Positions 34,187-43,600 of a stretch of 64,000 nt of DNA are shown here, piece by piece. The notes below the pieces were generated by a model. The model saw only the letters and a list, made by a program, of their open reading frames with translations, was not told the DNA's origin and did no database searches. A program made the position numbers and the translations under genes. How positions within the stretch are numbered: position 1 is the stretch's first letter; the number at the start of each line of letters is the position of its first letter. The DNA comes from Myxococcus guangdongensis (GTDB lineage Bacteria; Myxococcota; Myxococcia; Myxococcales; Myxococcaceae): contig NZ_JAJVKW010000009.1 of NCBI RefSeq assembly GCF_024198255.1, positions 62,001-126,000 of the forward strand, read 5' to 3'.

Positions 34187-35590
34187 ATGCTCCTGACACT
34201 CTCGACGACCCATACCCCCGCGACGGACCTGGGCTACCTGCTGCACAAGAGCCCGCACAAGCCCCAGTCGTTCGATGTCACGTTCGGCACCGCGCACGTC
34301 TTCTATCCGGAGGCGACCGAACAGCGCTGCACGGCCGCGCTCCTGTTGGAGGTGGACCCGGTCGCGCTGGTGCGCGAGCGCAAGGGCCCCTCCGGCGACG
34401 GTGGCGCGCTCGAGCAGTACGTCAATGACCGGCCCTACGTGGCCTCGTCGTTCCTGAGCGTGGCGCTGTCGCGCGTCTTCGGCGCGGCGCTCTCCGGTCG
34501 CAGCCGCGAGCGGCCCGAGCTGGCCACCCAGGCCCTGCCGCTCACTGCGCGACTGTCCGTGCTGCCGTGTCGTGGGGGCGAGCCCTTCCTGCGGCGCCTC
34601 TTCGAGCCGCTCGGCTACACCGTCACGGCCACCCGGCACGCGCTCGACGAGACGGTTCCGGAGTGGGGACCCAGCCGCTACTTCACGGTGACGCTCCAGG
34701 GCGACAAGCCGCTGTCGGACCTGCTCAGCCACCTGTACGTGCTGGTGCCGGTGCTGGACGACGACAAGCACTACTGGGTGACAGAGGATGAGATCGACAA
34801 GCTCTTGCGCCACGGCGAGGGCTGGCTCGCGTCGCACCCGGAGCGGGAGGTCATCACGCGGCGCTACCTGCGCCACCAGCGCAGCCTCGCGCGCGAGGCG
34901 ATGTCGCGCCTGCAGGAGGGCGAGGACACCGACGTGGCCGAGGCGGTCGAGACTGCGCGCGACGAGGCCGAGGCCACGCTGGAGCGCCGGGTCAGCCTGG
35001 ATGAGCAGCGGCGGGAGGCCGTGCTGACGGCGCTCGTCGAGCAGGGCGCGACGACGGTGGTGGACGTGGGCTGCGGCGAGGGCAAGCTCTTGCGGGCGCT
35101 GCTCCAGGAGCGGCGCTTCACGCGCATCACCGGCATGGACGTGTCCACGCGGGCGCTGGAGGTCGCCGCCGAGCGCTTGAAGCTGGAGCGGCTCCCTGAC
35201 TTCCAACGACAGCGCATCCAACTGCTGCAAGGCTCGCTGTTGTACCGGGACGCGCGGCTCGCGGGCCATGACGCCGCGACCGTGGTGGAGGTCGTCGAGC
35301 ACCTGGAGCCGCCCCGGCTGGCCGCGTTCGAGCGGGTGCTGTTCGAGTGGGCGCGTCCGGGCGTCGTGGTCCTGACGACGCCCAACGCCGAGTACAACGT
35401 GCGCTTCGAGGGCCTGGCCCCGGGCGCCTTCCGGCACAAGGACCACCGCTTCGAGTGGACGCGGGCGCAGTTCGAGTCCTGGGCGCGGCGGCAGGCGGAG
35501 CGCTTCGGCTACGGCGTGCGCTTCGTCCCCGTCGGGACGCTGGACGTGGAGGTCGGCGCGCCGACCCAGATGGCGGTGTTCACACGATGA
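34187..35590 (+). CDS. hen1: Bacterial Hen1, RNA 3'-terminal 2'-O-methyltransferase
   Basis: A 467-residue protein with the bacterial Hen1 layout. The N-terminal half (LGYLLHKSPHKPQSFDVTFG, then AHVFYPEA) is the Pnkp-activating domain. The C-terminal half is a SAM methyltransferase with VVDVGCGEGKLLRAL near residue 290. The Hen1 metal-site signature is VVEVVEHLEPPRL (Glu..Glu-His), with a later His in HKDHRFEWTR. Hen1 methylates the 2'-OH at the 3' end of cleaved RNA, protecting it from being cut again after repair. Its stop overlaps the Pnkp start (ATGA), as expected for a fixed stoichiometric complex. Confidence 0.93.
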   Translation: MLLTLSTTHTPATDLGYLLHKSPHKPQSFDVTFGTAHVFYPEATEQRCTAALLLEVDPVALVRERKGPSGDGGALEQYVNDRPYVASSFLSVALSRVFGAALSGRSRERPELATQALPLTARLSVLPCRGGEPFLRRLFEPLGYTVTATRHALDETVPEWGPSRYFTVTLQGDKPLSDLLSHLYVLVPVLDDDKHYWVTEDEIDKLLRHGEGWLASHPEREVITRRYLRHQRSLAREAMSRLQEGEDTDVAEAVETARDEAEATLERRVSLDEQRREAVLTALVEQGATTVVDVGCGEGKLLRALLQERRFTRITGMDVSTRALEVAAERLKLERLPDFQRQRIQLLQGSLLYRDARLAGHDAATVVEVVEHLEPPRLAAFERVLFEWARPGVVVLTTPNAEYNVRFEGLAPGAFRHKDHRFEWTRAQFESWARRQAERFGYGVRFVPVGTLDVEVGAPTQMAVFTR

Positions 35591-38148
35591 AGCTCTCCAT
35601 TCCCGAGCTGTCCCTGGTCCTGCTCGTCGGCCCCTCGGGTGCCGGCAAGTCCACCTTCGCGCGCAAGCACTTCCTGTCGACGGAGGTCCTCTCGTCCGAC
35701 ACGTGCCGGGGCCTGGTGTCCGATGACGAGAACGACCAGGACGCGACACGCGACGCGTTCGAGGTGCTGCGCTACGTCGCGGCGAAGCGCCTGGCGCGCG
35801 GCCGGCTGACGGTCATCGACGCGACCAACACCCAGCCCGAGGCGCGCAAGCCGCTGGTGGCGCTGGCGCGCGAGTTCCACGTGCTGCCGGTGGTCATCGT
35901 CCTGGACGTACCGGAGGCGACCTGCCACGCGCGCAACGAATCGCGGCCCAACCGCCAGTTCGGAGTCCGCGTGGTGCGCCACCAGCTCCAGCAACTGCGC
36001 CAGTCCCTGCGTGGCCTGGAGCGCGAGGGCTTCCGCCATGTCCACATCCTCAAGCCCGAGCAGCTCGAGGACCTGGTCATCGAGCGGCAGCCGCTGTGGA
36101 ACAACCGCAAGCAGGAGACGGGCCCCTTCGACATCATCGGCGACATCCACGGGTGCCTGGATGAGCTGCTGCTGCTGCTGACGAAGCTGGGGTACGTCGT
36201 CACGCCGCGCATGGAGGGCGCTCCCGGCTTCGACGTGCGTCCGCCCGAGGGCCGCAAGGTGGTGTTCCTGGGCGACCTGGTGGACCGGGGCCCGGGAATC
36301 GCCGGGGTGCTGCGGTTGGTGATGGGGATGGTGGAGGCGGGCACGGCGCTGTGCGTGCCGGGCAATCACGAGATCAAGCTGATGCGGAAGCTGCGGGGCG
36401 GCGACGTCAAGATGTCCCACGGCCTCGCCGAGTCGATGGAGCAGCTCGAGCGCGAGCCCCCGGAGTTTCGCGCGCAGGTGGTGAAGTTCATCGACGGGCT
36501 GGTGTCTCACTACGTCCTGGACGGCGGGAAGCTGGTGGTCGCGCACGCGGGGCTCAAGGAGTCCATGCAGGGGCGAGGCTCGGGCAAGGTGCGCGACTTC
36601 GCGCTCTACGGAGAGACGACCGGGGAGACGGACGAGTACGGGCTGCCCGTCCGCCACGACTGGGCCTCGGAGTATCGAGGCACGGCGATGGTGGTCTACG
36701 GCCACACGCCCGTGCCCGAGGCCGAGTGGCTCAACAACACGCTCTGCGTGGACACGGGCTGCGTCTACGGCGGGAAGCTGACGGCGCTGCGCTATCCGGA
36801 GCGGGAGCTGAGCTCCGTGCAGGCGGCGCGCGTGTACTGCGAGGCGCGCAGGCCGCCCGGCATCGGAGGCGCACCGGCCGCGCTGACGGCGCAGCAGCAG
36901 AACGACGACGTGCTCGACGTGGCGGACGTGCTGGGCAAGCGCATCGTGTCCACGGGGCTGATGCGCAACATCACCATCCGTGAGGAGAACGCGGCGGCGG
37001 CGCTGGAGGTGATGAGCCGCTTCGCGGTCCACCCCAAGTGGCTCATCTACCTGCCGCCCACGATGTCTCCGTCGGAGACGAGCGCGCGGCCCGGGCTCCT
37101 GGAGCACCCCGAGGAGGCGTTCGCCTACTACCAGCGCGAGGGCGTACTGGAGGTGGTGTGTGAGGAGAAGCACATGGGCTCGCGCGCCGTCGTCGTGCTG
37201 TGCCGCGACGCGGACGTGGCCCGGCGGCGCTTCGGGCTGGAGGGCGACGAGCGGGGCGCGTGCTACACGCGGACCGGGCGGCGGTTCTTCCACGACGAGG
37301 CGCTGGAGGCGGCGTTCCTGGCGCGGCTGGGCGCGGCCTTCGACGCCTCCGGGTTCTGGGTGGAGCACCAGACGGACTGGGCTTGCCTCGACTGCGAGCT
37401 GATGCCGTGGTCGCTGAAGGCGCGGGAGCTGGTGCGCGAGCAGTACGCGGCGGTGGGCGCGGCGGCGCTGGCCTCGGTGGGCGCGGCGAGGGAGGTGGTG
37501 GCCCAGGCGGCGGCGCGAGGGCTGGACGTGTCGGGGCTCGTGAGCCGGTTCGAGAGCAAGGCGGACAGCGTGGAGCGGTACGTCGCGGCCTATCGACGCT
37601 ACTGCTGGCCGGTGAGCTCGCTGGAGGATGTGCGGCTCGCGCCGTTCCACCTGCTGGCGACGGAGGGCGCCGTGCACACGGACAAGGACCACGTGTGGCA
37701 CATGGAGTCCCTGGCGAAGGTGTGCCGCGCGGATGCCGGGTGGCTCGTGGCCACGCCCTATCGCGTGGTGTCGCTGGCGGACGCAGGCGAGATGGAGGAG
37801 GCGACGCGGTGGTGGGAGTCGCTGACGGCGGGGGGCGGCGAGGGCATGGTGGTCAAGCCCCGGGCCTATGTGGCGCGAGGCCGGAAGGGCTACCTCCAGC
37901 CGGCCATCAAGTGCCGGGGGCCCGACTACCTGCGCATCATCTACGGCCCCGAGTACACCGCGCCCGAGCACCTGTCGCGCCTGCGCCAGCGGGGCGTGTC
38001 CACGAAGCGCTCGCTGGCGATGCGGGAGCTGTCGCTGGGGCTCGAGGCGCTGGAGCGCTTCGTTCGTCGGGAGCCGCTGCGACGCGTGCACGAGTGTGTC
38101 TTCGGCGTGCTCGCGCTGGAGAGCGAACCGGTGGACCCCCGGCTGTAG
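35587..38148 (+). CDS. pnkp: Bacterial polynucleotide kinase-phosphatase-ligase Pnkp
   Basis: An 853-residue three-module RNA-repair enzyme. Kinase: P-loop VGPSGAGKSTFARKH at residues ~14-28. Metallophosphoesterase from ~179: FDIIGDIHGCLDEL, FLGDLVDRGPG, CVPGNHEIKLM and VYGHTPVP. Ligase/adenylyltransferase: EEKHMGSRAVVV with the nucleotide-accepting Lys at ~528, and later EGMVVKPRAYVARG. It heals 5'-OH and 2',3'-cyclic phosphate ends and, with Hen1, seals and methylates RNAs cut by ribotoxins. Length and order match the Clostridium thermocellum-type enzyme. The ATG overlaps hen1's TGA. Confidence 0.95.
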   Translation: MKLSIPELSLVLLVGPSGAGKSTFARKHFLSTEVLSSDTCRGLVSDDENDQDATRDAFEVLRYVAAKRLARGRLTVIDATNTQPEARKPLVALAREFHVLPVVIVLDVPEATCHARNESRPNRQFGVRVVRHQLQQLRQSLRGLEREGFRHVHILKPEQLEDLVIERQPLWNNRKQETGPFDIIGDIHGCLDELLLLLTKLGYVVTPRMEGAPGFDVRPPEGRKVVFLGDLVDRGPGIAGVLRLVMGMVEAGTALCVPGNHEIKLMRKLRGGDVKMSHGLAESMEQLEREPPEFRAQVVKFIDGLVSHYVLDGGKLVVAHAGLKESMQGRGSGKVRDFALYGETTGETDEYGLPVRHDWASEYRGTAMVVYGHTPVPEAEWLNNTLCVDTGCVYGGKLTALRYPERELSSVQAARVYCEARRPPGIGGAPAALTAQQQNDDVLDVADVLGKRIVSTGLMRNITIREENAAAALEVMSRFAVHPKWLIYLPPTMSPSETSARPGLLEHPEEAFAYYQREGVLEVVCEEKHMGSRAVVVLCRDADVARRRFGLEGDERGACYTRTGRRFFHDEALEAAFLARLGAAFDASGFWVEHQTDWACLDCELMPWSLKARELVREQYAAVGAAALASVGAAREVVAQAAARGLDVSGLVSRFESKADSVERYVAAYRRYCWPVSSLEDVRLAPFHLLATEGAVHTDKDHVWHMESLAKVCRADAGWLVATPYRVVSLADAGEMEEATRWWESLTAGGGEGMVVKPRAYVARGRKGYLQPAIKCRGPDYLRIIYGPEYTAPEHLSRLRQRGVSTKRSLAMRELSLGLEALERFVRREPLRRVHECVFGVLALESEPVDPRL

Positions 38149-38182
38149 CCGAGCGTCCACCGCGTTCGTCCTGCTCGTCGAA

Positions 38183-38605
38183 TCAGTGAACGCCCGGCGG
38201 CTGCGGGGTGGAGGACTGCACGCGGGCGCGGCCCTGGGAGGCGCCGCGCTCCGCGTAGTGGCCCATGCCCTCGAAGTCCACGGCGACGCAGGGCTCGTCG
38301 CCAATCACCCAACCGTCATGTCCCGGCGGGATGATGGCCACGTCCCCGGGCCCCGCCTCGAGCTCGGTGCCGTCATCCATCCGGATGCCCATGCGCCCGC
38401 TGATGATGTAGCAGGCGTGCGCCGCCTGGCAGGAGTCGGTCCCCGCCAGCGGCTTGACGTCCACGGACCACTTCCAGCCCGGCTCGAAGACGACCCTGCC
38501 CACCGTCGTATCCTCGTCGAAGCGCAGGATGTCCGCGTGCCCGTGGCCGGCGAACGGTCGATGTTCGTCGGGCGCGGAGAATCGCTTGATGCTGAACTCG
38601 CTCAT
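38183..38605 (-). CDS. Small cupin-domain protein
   Basis: A 140-residue single-domain cupin: GRVVFEPGWKWSVDVKPL, then AACYIISG-like HACYIISGRMGIRMDD, and ELEAGPGDVAIIPPGHDGWV. These give the two beta-barrel motifs with candidate metal ligands, although the usual His pair of motif 1 is not complete. The ATG at 38605, eleven bases after a G-rich stretch, is preferred to the longer frame from 38668. It may bind or process a small metabolite. It converges with pnkp, 34 bp away. Confidence 0.8.
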   Translation of the reverse strand: MSEFSIKRFSAPDEHRPFAGHGHADILRFDEDTTVGRVVFEPGWKWSVDVKPLAGTDSCQAAHACYIISGRMGIRMDDGTELEAGPGDVAIIPPGHDGWVIGDEPCVAVDFEGMGHYAERGASQGRARVQSSTPQPPGVH

Positions 38606-38717
38606 GGTGTTTCCCCCCTGCGAGCCTGCGGAGGAGCGCCAGAGCGCCCCGGCCCCCGTGGCCCGCATGTCATTGCTCAGGGGAAACCTAGGGACGCTCC
38701 CGGGACGCGACAGGACC

Positions 38718-39047
38718 TCAGGTCGTCAGCTCCAGCGACATGGACTGGCCCGCCTCGAAGCCCGGCTCCCGGCGCAGCTGCTCCAACACGCCGCGCGTGC
38801 AGTGCAGCGTCACCAGCGGGAACACCCCAGGCTCGCTCACCCAGCGCACCGCGCTCATCAACTGGTGCGCCCGCAGGAAGCCGAGCACCTGGTCCCGGAA
38901 CTGACGGCTCTCCTCACCCGCTCGCTGGTGGATGACCGCGCGGCTCTCCACGGGCGCGGCCGGCGACGTACGCCTGCTCGCGCCGCGGGGAGCGGGACGA
39001 ACCTCCGCGGGCTTCTCTCGGGGCATGACGATGGCTTCGACCCACAT
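38718..39047 (-). CDS. Hypothetical 109-residue protein
   Basis: A ribosome-binding site AAGGAGG seven bases before the ATG at 39047 decides this start (MWVEAIVMPREK) over an in-frame ATG at 39101. The first ~40 residues are basic and Pro/Ala-rich. The rest is a compact alpha/beta domain (FRDQVLGFLRAHQLM, FPLVTLHCTRGVLEQLRRE) reminiscent of short subtilase-propeptide/I9-like ferredoxin folds, but this is only a shape impression. Not recognised. Confidence 0.65.
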   Translation of the reverse strand: MWVEAIVMPREKPAEVRPAPRGASRRTSPAAPVESRAVIHQRAGEESRQFRDQVLGFLRAHQLMSAVRWVSEPGVFPLVTLHCTRGVLEQLRREPGFEAGQSMSLELTT

Positions 39048-39355
39048 CGCGTCGCCTCCTTCCGGGTGTGATTCCAGGTCTGCTTGAAGATTATCGGACA
39101 TGGCGCGGTCCGGTTGTGTCCCGTCGCTGTCGGACTGAAGGGTGGGGCGCGAACACCCTCACGGCACGGGTCCGTTCCGGAGCGCCGCCAACCACCCCGT
39201 GGAGTCAGCGCACGCGCGAGGGCTCGGCCGTTCGCCTGCTCCACGAGACAGCAGGCGTCGATTCCAGGGGGCTCGAGCGCTCGTGGGCGCGAGCGTCCCG
39301 CGCTCGTGTGCGTGGGGGACTGACTGGCGGCGCGGCACTCCCTACCTTGTCGCGC
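39048..39355. other. 308-bp divergent intergenic region
   Basis: Lies between the leftward 109-residue protein and the rightward permease. A leftward -10-like GATAAT (reverse of 39090-39095) is present without a good -35 element. Nothing else was recognised; the open frames crossing it are not convincing genes. Confidence 0.3.
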
Positions 39356-40531
39356 ATGAAGGACTCAGGACGCCAGCTCCCTGTCTACGTGCCCGCCCGC
39401 ACGGTGTGGGCCGTGGGGCTGCAGGTGCTGTTGCTCGCGGTCTGCTGGCTGGTGCTGCGCAGCCTGTATCCGCTCCTGACGCTGCTGGCCGTCGTGCTGC
39501 TGCTGTCGCTCGCGCTGGACCCGCTCGTGCGCAGGCTGGAGCGCTGGGGCGTGCGTCGGGGCCTGGGCGTGGCGGCGGTGGCGCTGCTGCTGCTCGGGTT
39601 GATGGGCGTGATGGTGGGGACGCTGGTGCCCGCACTGGTGCAGCAGCTGGAGGCCCTGGTCCAATCCGCGCCGGGGCTCTTGGAGAAGCTCTCCCAGTCG
39701 AAGTGGCTCCAGGAACTCGGAACACGCTACGGCTTCGAGCTGAAGCCGGAGGAGCTGCTGCGCTTCGAGCCCCTGGACCTGGCGGGTCGCGCCGTGGGCG
39801 TGTTGTCCTCCTCCCTGGGGTTGCTCGCCGGCGGAATCACGGTGGTGGCGCTCACCGTGTTCGGCCTCCTGTTCGGCAACGAACTGTACGAGAGCATCCT
39901 CCAGTGGGTGGCGCCCCGGCGGCAGCACCACGTACGCCAGCTGGTGAGCCGCATGCGCGAGGCGGTGAGCAACTACATCGCCGGCACCCTGCTCGTGATG
40001 ACCATCGGCGGCGTGGTGGCGGCCATCGTCGCGCTCGCCCAGGGCGTGCCGTACTTCCTGCCGTTGGGGCTGGCGGTGATGGTGTTGGGCGTCATCCCCT
40101 ACATCGGCAGCATCATCAGCGGCGTGCTGGTGAGCCTCACCACGCTGGCCACCGTGGGGTTCCGCTCGGCCGTCATCGCGCTGGTCATCTTCGTCGTCTA
40201 CAACCAGATTGAGTCCAACGTGCTGGGCCCCATGGTGCAGCGGCGCGCCATCCGGATGAACCCGCTGCTCATCTCGCTGGTGGTGTTGTGCGGTGGCGCC
40301 CTGGCGGGGCTGCTCGGCGCGGTCATCGCCGTGCCGCTGGCCGCCGCCGCGCAGGTGCTGCTCCAGGAGGTCCTCCGCGAGCGGCAGCTGCGCTTCAAGC
40401 GCGCCCACCGCCGCGAGCACTCGCGCCGTCAGGTGGGCAAGGGCGCGGTGGAGGAGGGGCTCCTGCTCGCGGGGCCGATGGAGGGCGGTGAGCCTCCCTC
40501 GACGGAGCACGAGCACGGCGAGCGCCACTGA
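39356..40531 (+). CDS. AI-2E (PerM) family permease
   Basis: A 391-residue membrane protein with about eight hydrophobic helices: a pair at ~15-65 (VGLQVLLLAVCWLVLRSLYP, LLTLLAVVLLLSLALDPLV), one near 75-95, and a C-terminal cluster from ~155 onward. Between them is a soluble amphipathic segment, as usual for the AI-2E/PerM/YdiK family. The conserved PYIGSIISG, VYNQIESNVLGPMVQRRAI and LAGLLGAVIAVPLAA motifs are present. Members have been linked to signal or Na+/H+ transport, so substrate is unknown here. The ATG at 39356 is preferred because the upstream frame lacks coding character. A hairpin follows. Confidence 0.9.
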   Translation: MKDSGRQLPVYVPARTVWAVGLQVLLLAVCWLVLRSLYPLLTLLAVVLLLSLALDPLVRRLERWGVRRGLGVAAVALLLLGLMGVMVGTLVPALVQQLEALVQSAPGLLEKLSQSKWLQELGTRYGFELKPEELLRFEPLDLAGRAVGVLSSSLGLLAGGITVVALTVFGLLFGNELYESILQWVAPRRQHHVRQLVSRMREAVSNYIAGTLLVMTIGGVVAAIVALAQGVPYFLPLGLAVMVLGVIPYIGSIISGVLVSLTTLATVGFRSAVIALVIFVVYNQIESNVLGPMVQRRAIRMNPLLISLVVLCGGALAGLLGAVIAVPLAAAAQVLLQEVLRERQLRFKRAHRREHSRRQVGKGAVEEGLLLAGPMEGGEPPSTEHEHGERH

Positions 40532-40535
40532 AAAC

Positions 40536-40574
40536 GACGGAGGGCCTCCGGCGGACCGCCCGGAAGCCCTCGTC
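40536..40574. terminator. Bidirectional terminator between the permease and the metalloprotease
   Basis: GACGGAGGGC... (40536 onward) pairs with ...GCCCTCGTC (ending 40574), a ~14-bp stem with one bulge. On the minus strand the stem is followed by GTTTT, giving a T-tract for the leftward protease gene; on the plus strand it directly follows the permease stop. Confidence 0.65.
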
Positions 40575-40599
40575 ATTCAACCCGACTGTTGCTCACCCG

Positions 40600-40633
40600 C
40601 GTCCCTCCGGCCTTGGCCGCGCCGGAGGGGACG
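40600..40633. terminator. Second hairpin in the same convergent gap
   Basis: CGTCCCTCCGGC (40600-40611) pairs with GCCGGAGGGGACG (40621-40633) with one mismatch/bulge. It lies 12 bp after the protease stop and may act as the first of two tandem terminators. Confidence 0.55.
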
Positions 40634-40644
40634 GGAGGCGTCGG

Positions 40645-43600
40645 TCAGCGGCCGGCGGGCGCCGCGCGGCCCTGCGACGTGGTGGACTTGCCCGAGTCGG
40701 CGGAGGCCACGGCCGCGCCGACGGTGAAGACCATGTCGTCGCGATCGTTGTAGATGCCGCTGGCGCACGAGCTCGCCGTGCCGGTGAAGCGGAACTGCGG
40801 ACGGATGGCGTGCGTGCCCGCCGTGTTGGCCAGGTTGAACGTGTGCGTGAGCTTCTGCACCCCGCCCGCCGGGCAGACCACGTTGGTGACCAGGGCCGTC
40901 CACGTCGGGGTGGTGGCGTTGGTCGTGTAGTACAGGTCGAAGAAGTCGGAGGAACCAGTGCTGTAGCACCACACCGTGACCTCCACCGTCACCTGCTTGC
41001 CCGCGGCGAAGGGACCCTGGTCGACCGTCTTGATGACGACGCGGTCGATGCTCTCGTCGCTGTGGTAGGTGCCCGAGGCGCCGTCCGCGCACGAGTCATT
41101 GATGGTGTTCGGCTGGTTCGGCTCGGTGCCGGAGGACAGCGTGCCGCGGCCGTTGACCAGCGTGGGGCCGGTGTCGCAGCCGCACACCGCGCCGCACGTG
41201 GGGGCCTGACGGACGGTGTCGAACGTGGCGACCGTCGGCGTGCAGACCGTGGACGTGGTGAAGCTGCGCGCGGTGCTGAACGCGCTCGTGCCGCAGACGT
41301 CCGCCGCGCGGGCCCGCCAGTAGTACGTCGTGGCGCTGTTCAGGTTCGGGGACACCGTCCAGTTGCTGGTGGTCAGTCCGGTGGCGGAGGCGGCGAGGGT
41401 GCCGAAGCCCGCGTCCGTGGAGACCTGGACCTCGTAGGTCGCCGCGCTCGGCACGTCGGCCCAGTCCAGCGCCGTGGCCGTGGCCACGCCCGTGGCGCCA
41501 TCCGCCGGGGTCGCGAGCGTGGGCGCGGAGAGCGCCACGCAGCCGCGGGTGGTGAAGCTGGACGCCGTGGACCAGGTGCCCACGCCGCCGCACGAGTTGT
41601 TCGCGCGCACGCGCCAGTAGTAGGTGGTGTTCACGTTGAGCGACGGCGTCACCGTCCAGGTGCTGCCCACCAGCGAGTTGGCGGACGCCACCAGCGTGGT
41701 GAACGCGGCGCTGGTGGAGACCTGCACCTCGTACGTGGACGAGCCCGTCACGTCGTTCCAGTCCAGCACCGTGGCCAGCTCCGCGCCGGTGGCGCCGTTG
41801 GACGGCGTGGACAGGGTGGCGACGCCCGGCGCCGCGCAGACCGGCGTGGCACACGAGCAGGCGCTCGCCGCGCCGTAGCAGGCGTTGGAGGACGCGGGGA
41901 CGATGGAGTAGCAGTACTCGCGGCCGTTGGCGACCTCGGTGTCCGTGTAGGTGGTGCCGGCGACGGTGGCGACCTTCGCCTTGCCGAAGTCACAGCCCAT
42001 GCCCTCGGTCTTCATCACCCAGTACTCCGTCGCGCCCGCGGAGGCCGTCCAGTTGAGGGCCACCTGGCCATCACCCGGCGTCGCGGTGTGCGTGGGCGCC
42101 GCGGTGGGGCCGGACGAGCAGCCGGAGTTCACCGGGGTGATGGTGTTGCACGCGATGTTGTGACGGTTGAACGCGCTGTAGATGGCCGTCATGTGCGGCG
42201 TGCCGTCGTTCAGGTTGCCGTTGTCGTCGTCCGCCGCCAGCCACTGCATGTAGCCGTTGGTGGAGCCGCAGCCGTCGGACGTGCCGCCCGAGCAGTTGCA
42301 GGCGTGCCAGGCGCCGATGTTGCCGGAGCCCTGGTAGAACAGCTTGTTGCCGACGATGAACGCCGTGTTGGAGTCGTAGTTGAACGGCGCGGCCGTCAAA
42401 TCACGAGCGACCAGGTCCCAGGCGGCCTGCCGCGCGGGCGAGGCGGCGCAGTGCACCTGCTTGCTGCAGGGGCCCGTGCCGGAGGAGCACATGGGGCACA
42501 CGAAGTTCTGCGGCGTGGCCGGGGGCGCCGGCACGAGCGTCGGGGCGGACGGGGTGGCGTACAGGGCCGCGCCCCAGTCGGAGTCACGCACGCCGGAGCA
42601 GCGCGTGTCGCACCACTTGTAGCCGGAGACCTGCGACTCCTGCTGGTTGTAGCCGGAGCCGTCCGGCGTCTGGCCGCAGCCGGGGTTGGACGTGTGGAAG
42701 AAGCCGTAACCGACGCAGGAGGTCTGCAGGCGGTAGATGGCCGCGATGTCCGCGTAGCCCTCGCTGGAGCTGGACAGCGAGCCGTTGGCGTCGAAGTCAT
42801 CCAGGCCGTGGCCCCACTCGTGGTCGAACACGGCGCCAATCTCACCCGTGTTCCGGCAGCCGCCGCCGCTGCGGTAGAAGTTGACGGAGGTGCCGTTCCA
42901 GAAGGCGTTGCACGTGCTGTTGATGTTCACGTTGGCGAGCAGCTGCTGCTGCAGCCACGTGTTGTTGGGCAGGTAGCCGCGGGCCTGCTCGGCCAGCTTG
43001 TTGAGCTCGTAGAAGCTGGAGCGCGACGCGGCGGTGTTGCCCGCGGACGTGCCGGCCGGCACGGTGCAGTCGTGGTCATTGTTCACGCCGCCCAGGGCGA
43101 TGTTGCCCGTGGTGGAGCTGACGTTGACGGCGCCGCAGCTGTCGGACACGCGGACGTAGCGGCCGGCGAGCGACGTGGTGACGGTGCCGGAGCTGTAGGC
43201 GAAGATGCCGGCGCCGTCCGTGAAGTTGTTCGGCGAGGCCAGGCCCGTGTTCGCCCAGGGCATGGGCGAGTTGGGCTTGATGGTGCCGCACACGGTGTTG
43301 TCCGCGCACGTGCCGATGTTCGTGGACGGGTAGATGCCGCCGTTGATCTGCGCGTCGAAGTAGTGGTTGTCGTCCTCGATGGCGAGCGTCTCGCCCGAGT
43401 TCGCGTCCACCGTGACCTTCCAGCGCTGGTGGCCGTCCGGGTCCTGGAACCCGTAGGCGTAGACCAGCTGGTGCTTGTAGCCGGTGCCCACGGCGCCGGC
43501 GAAGGACTCACCCTCCGGCGCGACGGGGGCGATCTCCAGCGTGGGCTGCTGCCACAGGCCCTGGGGGCTGGTGTTCAGGCCCACGAAGCCGTTGCCGGCG

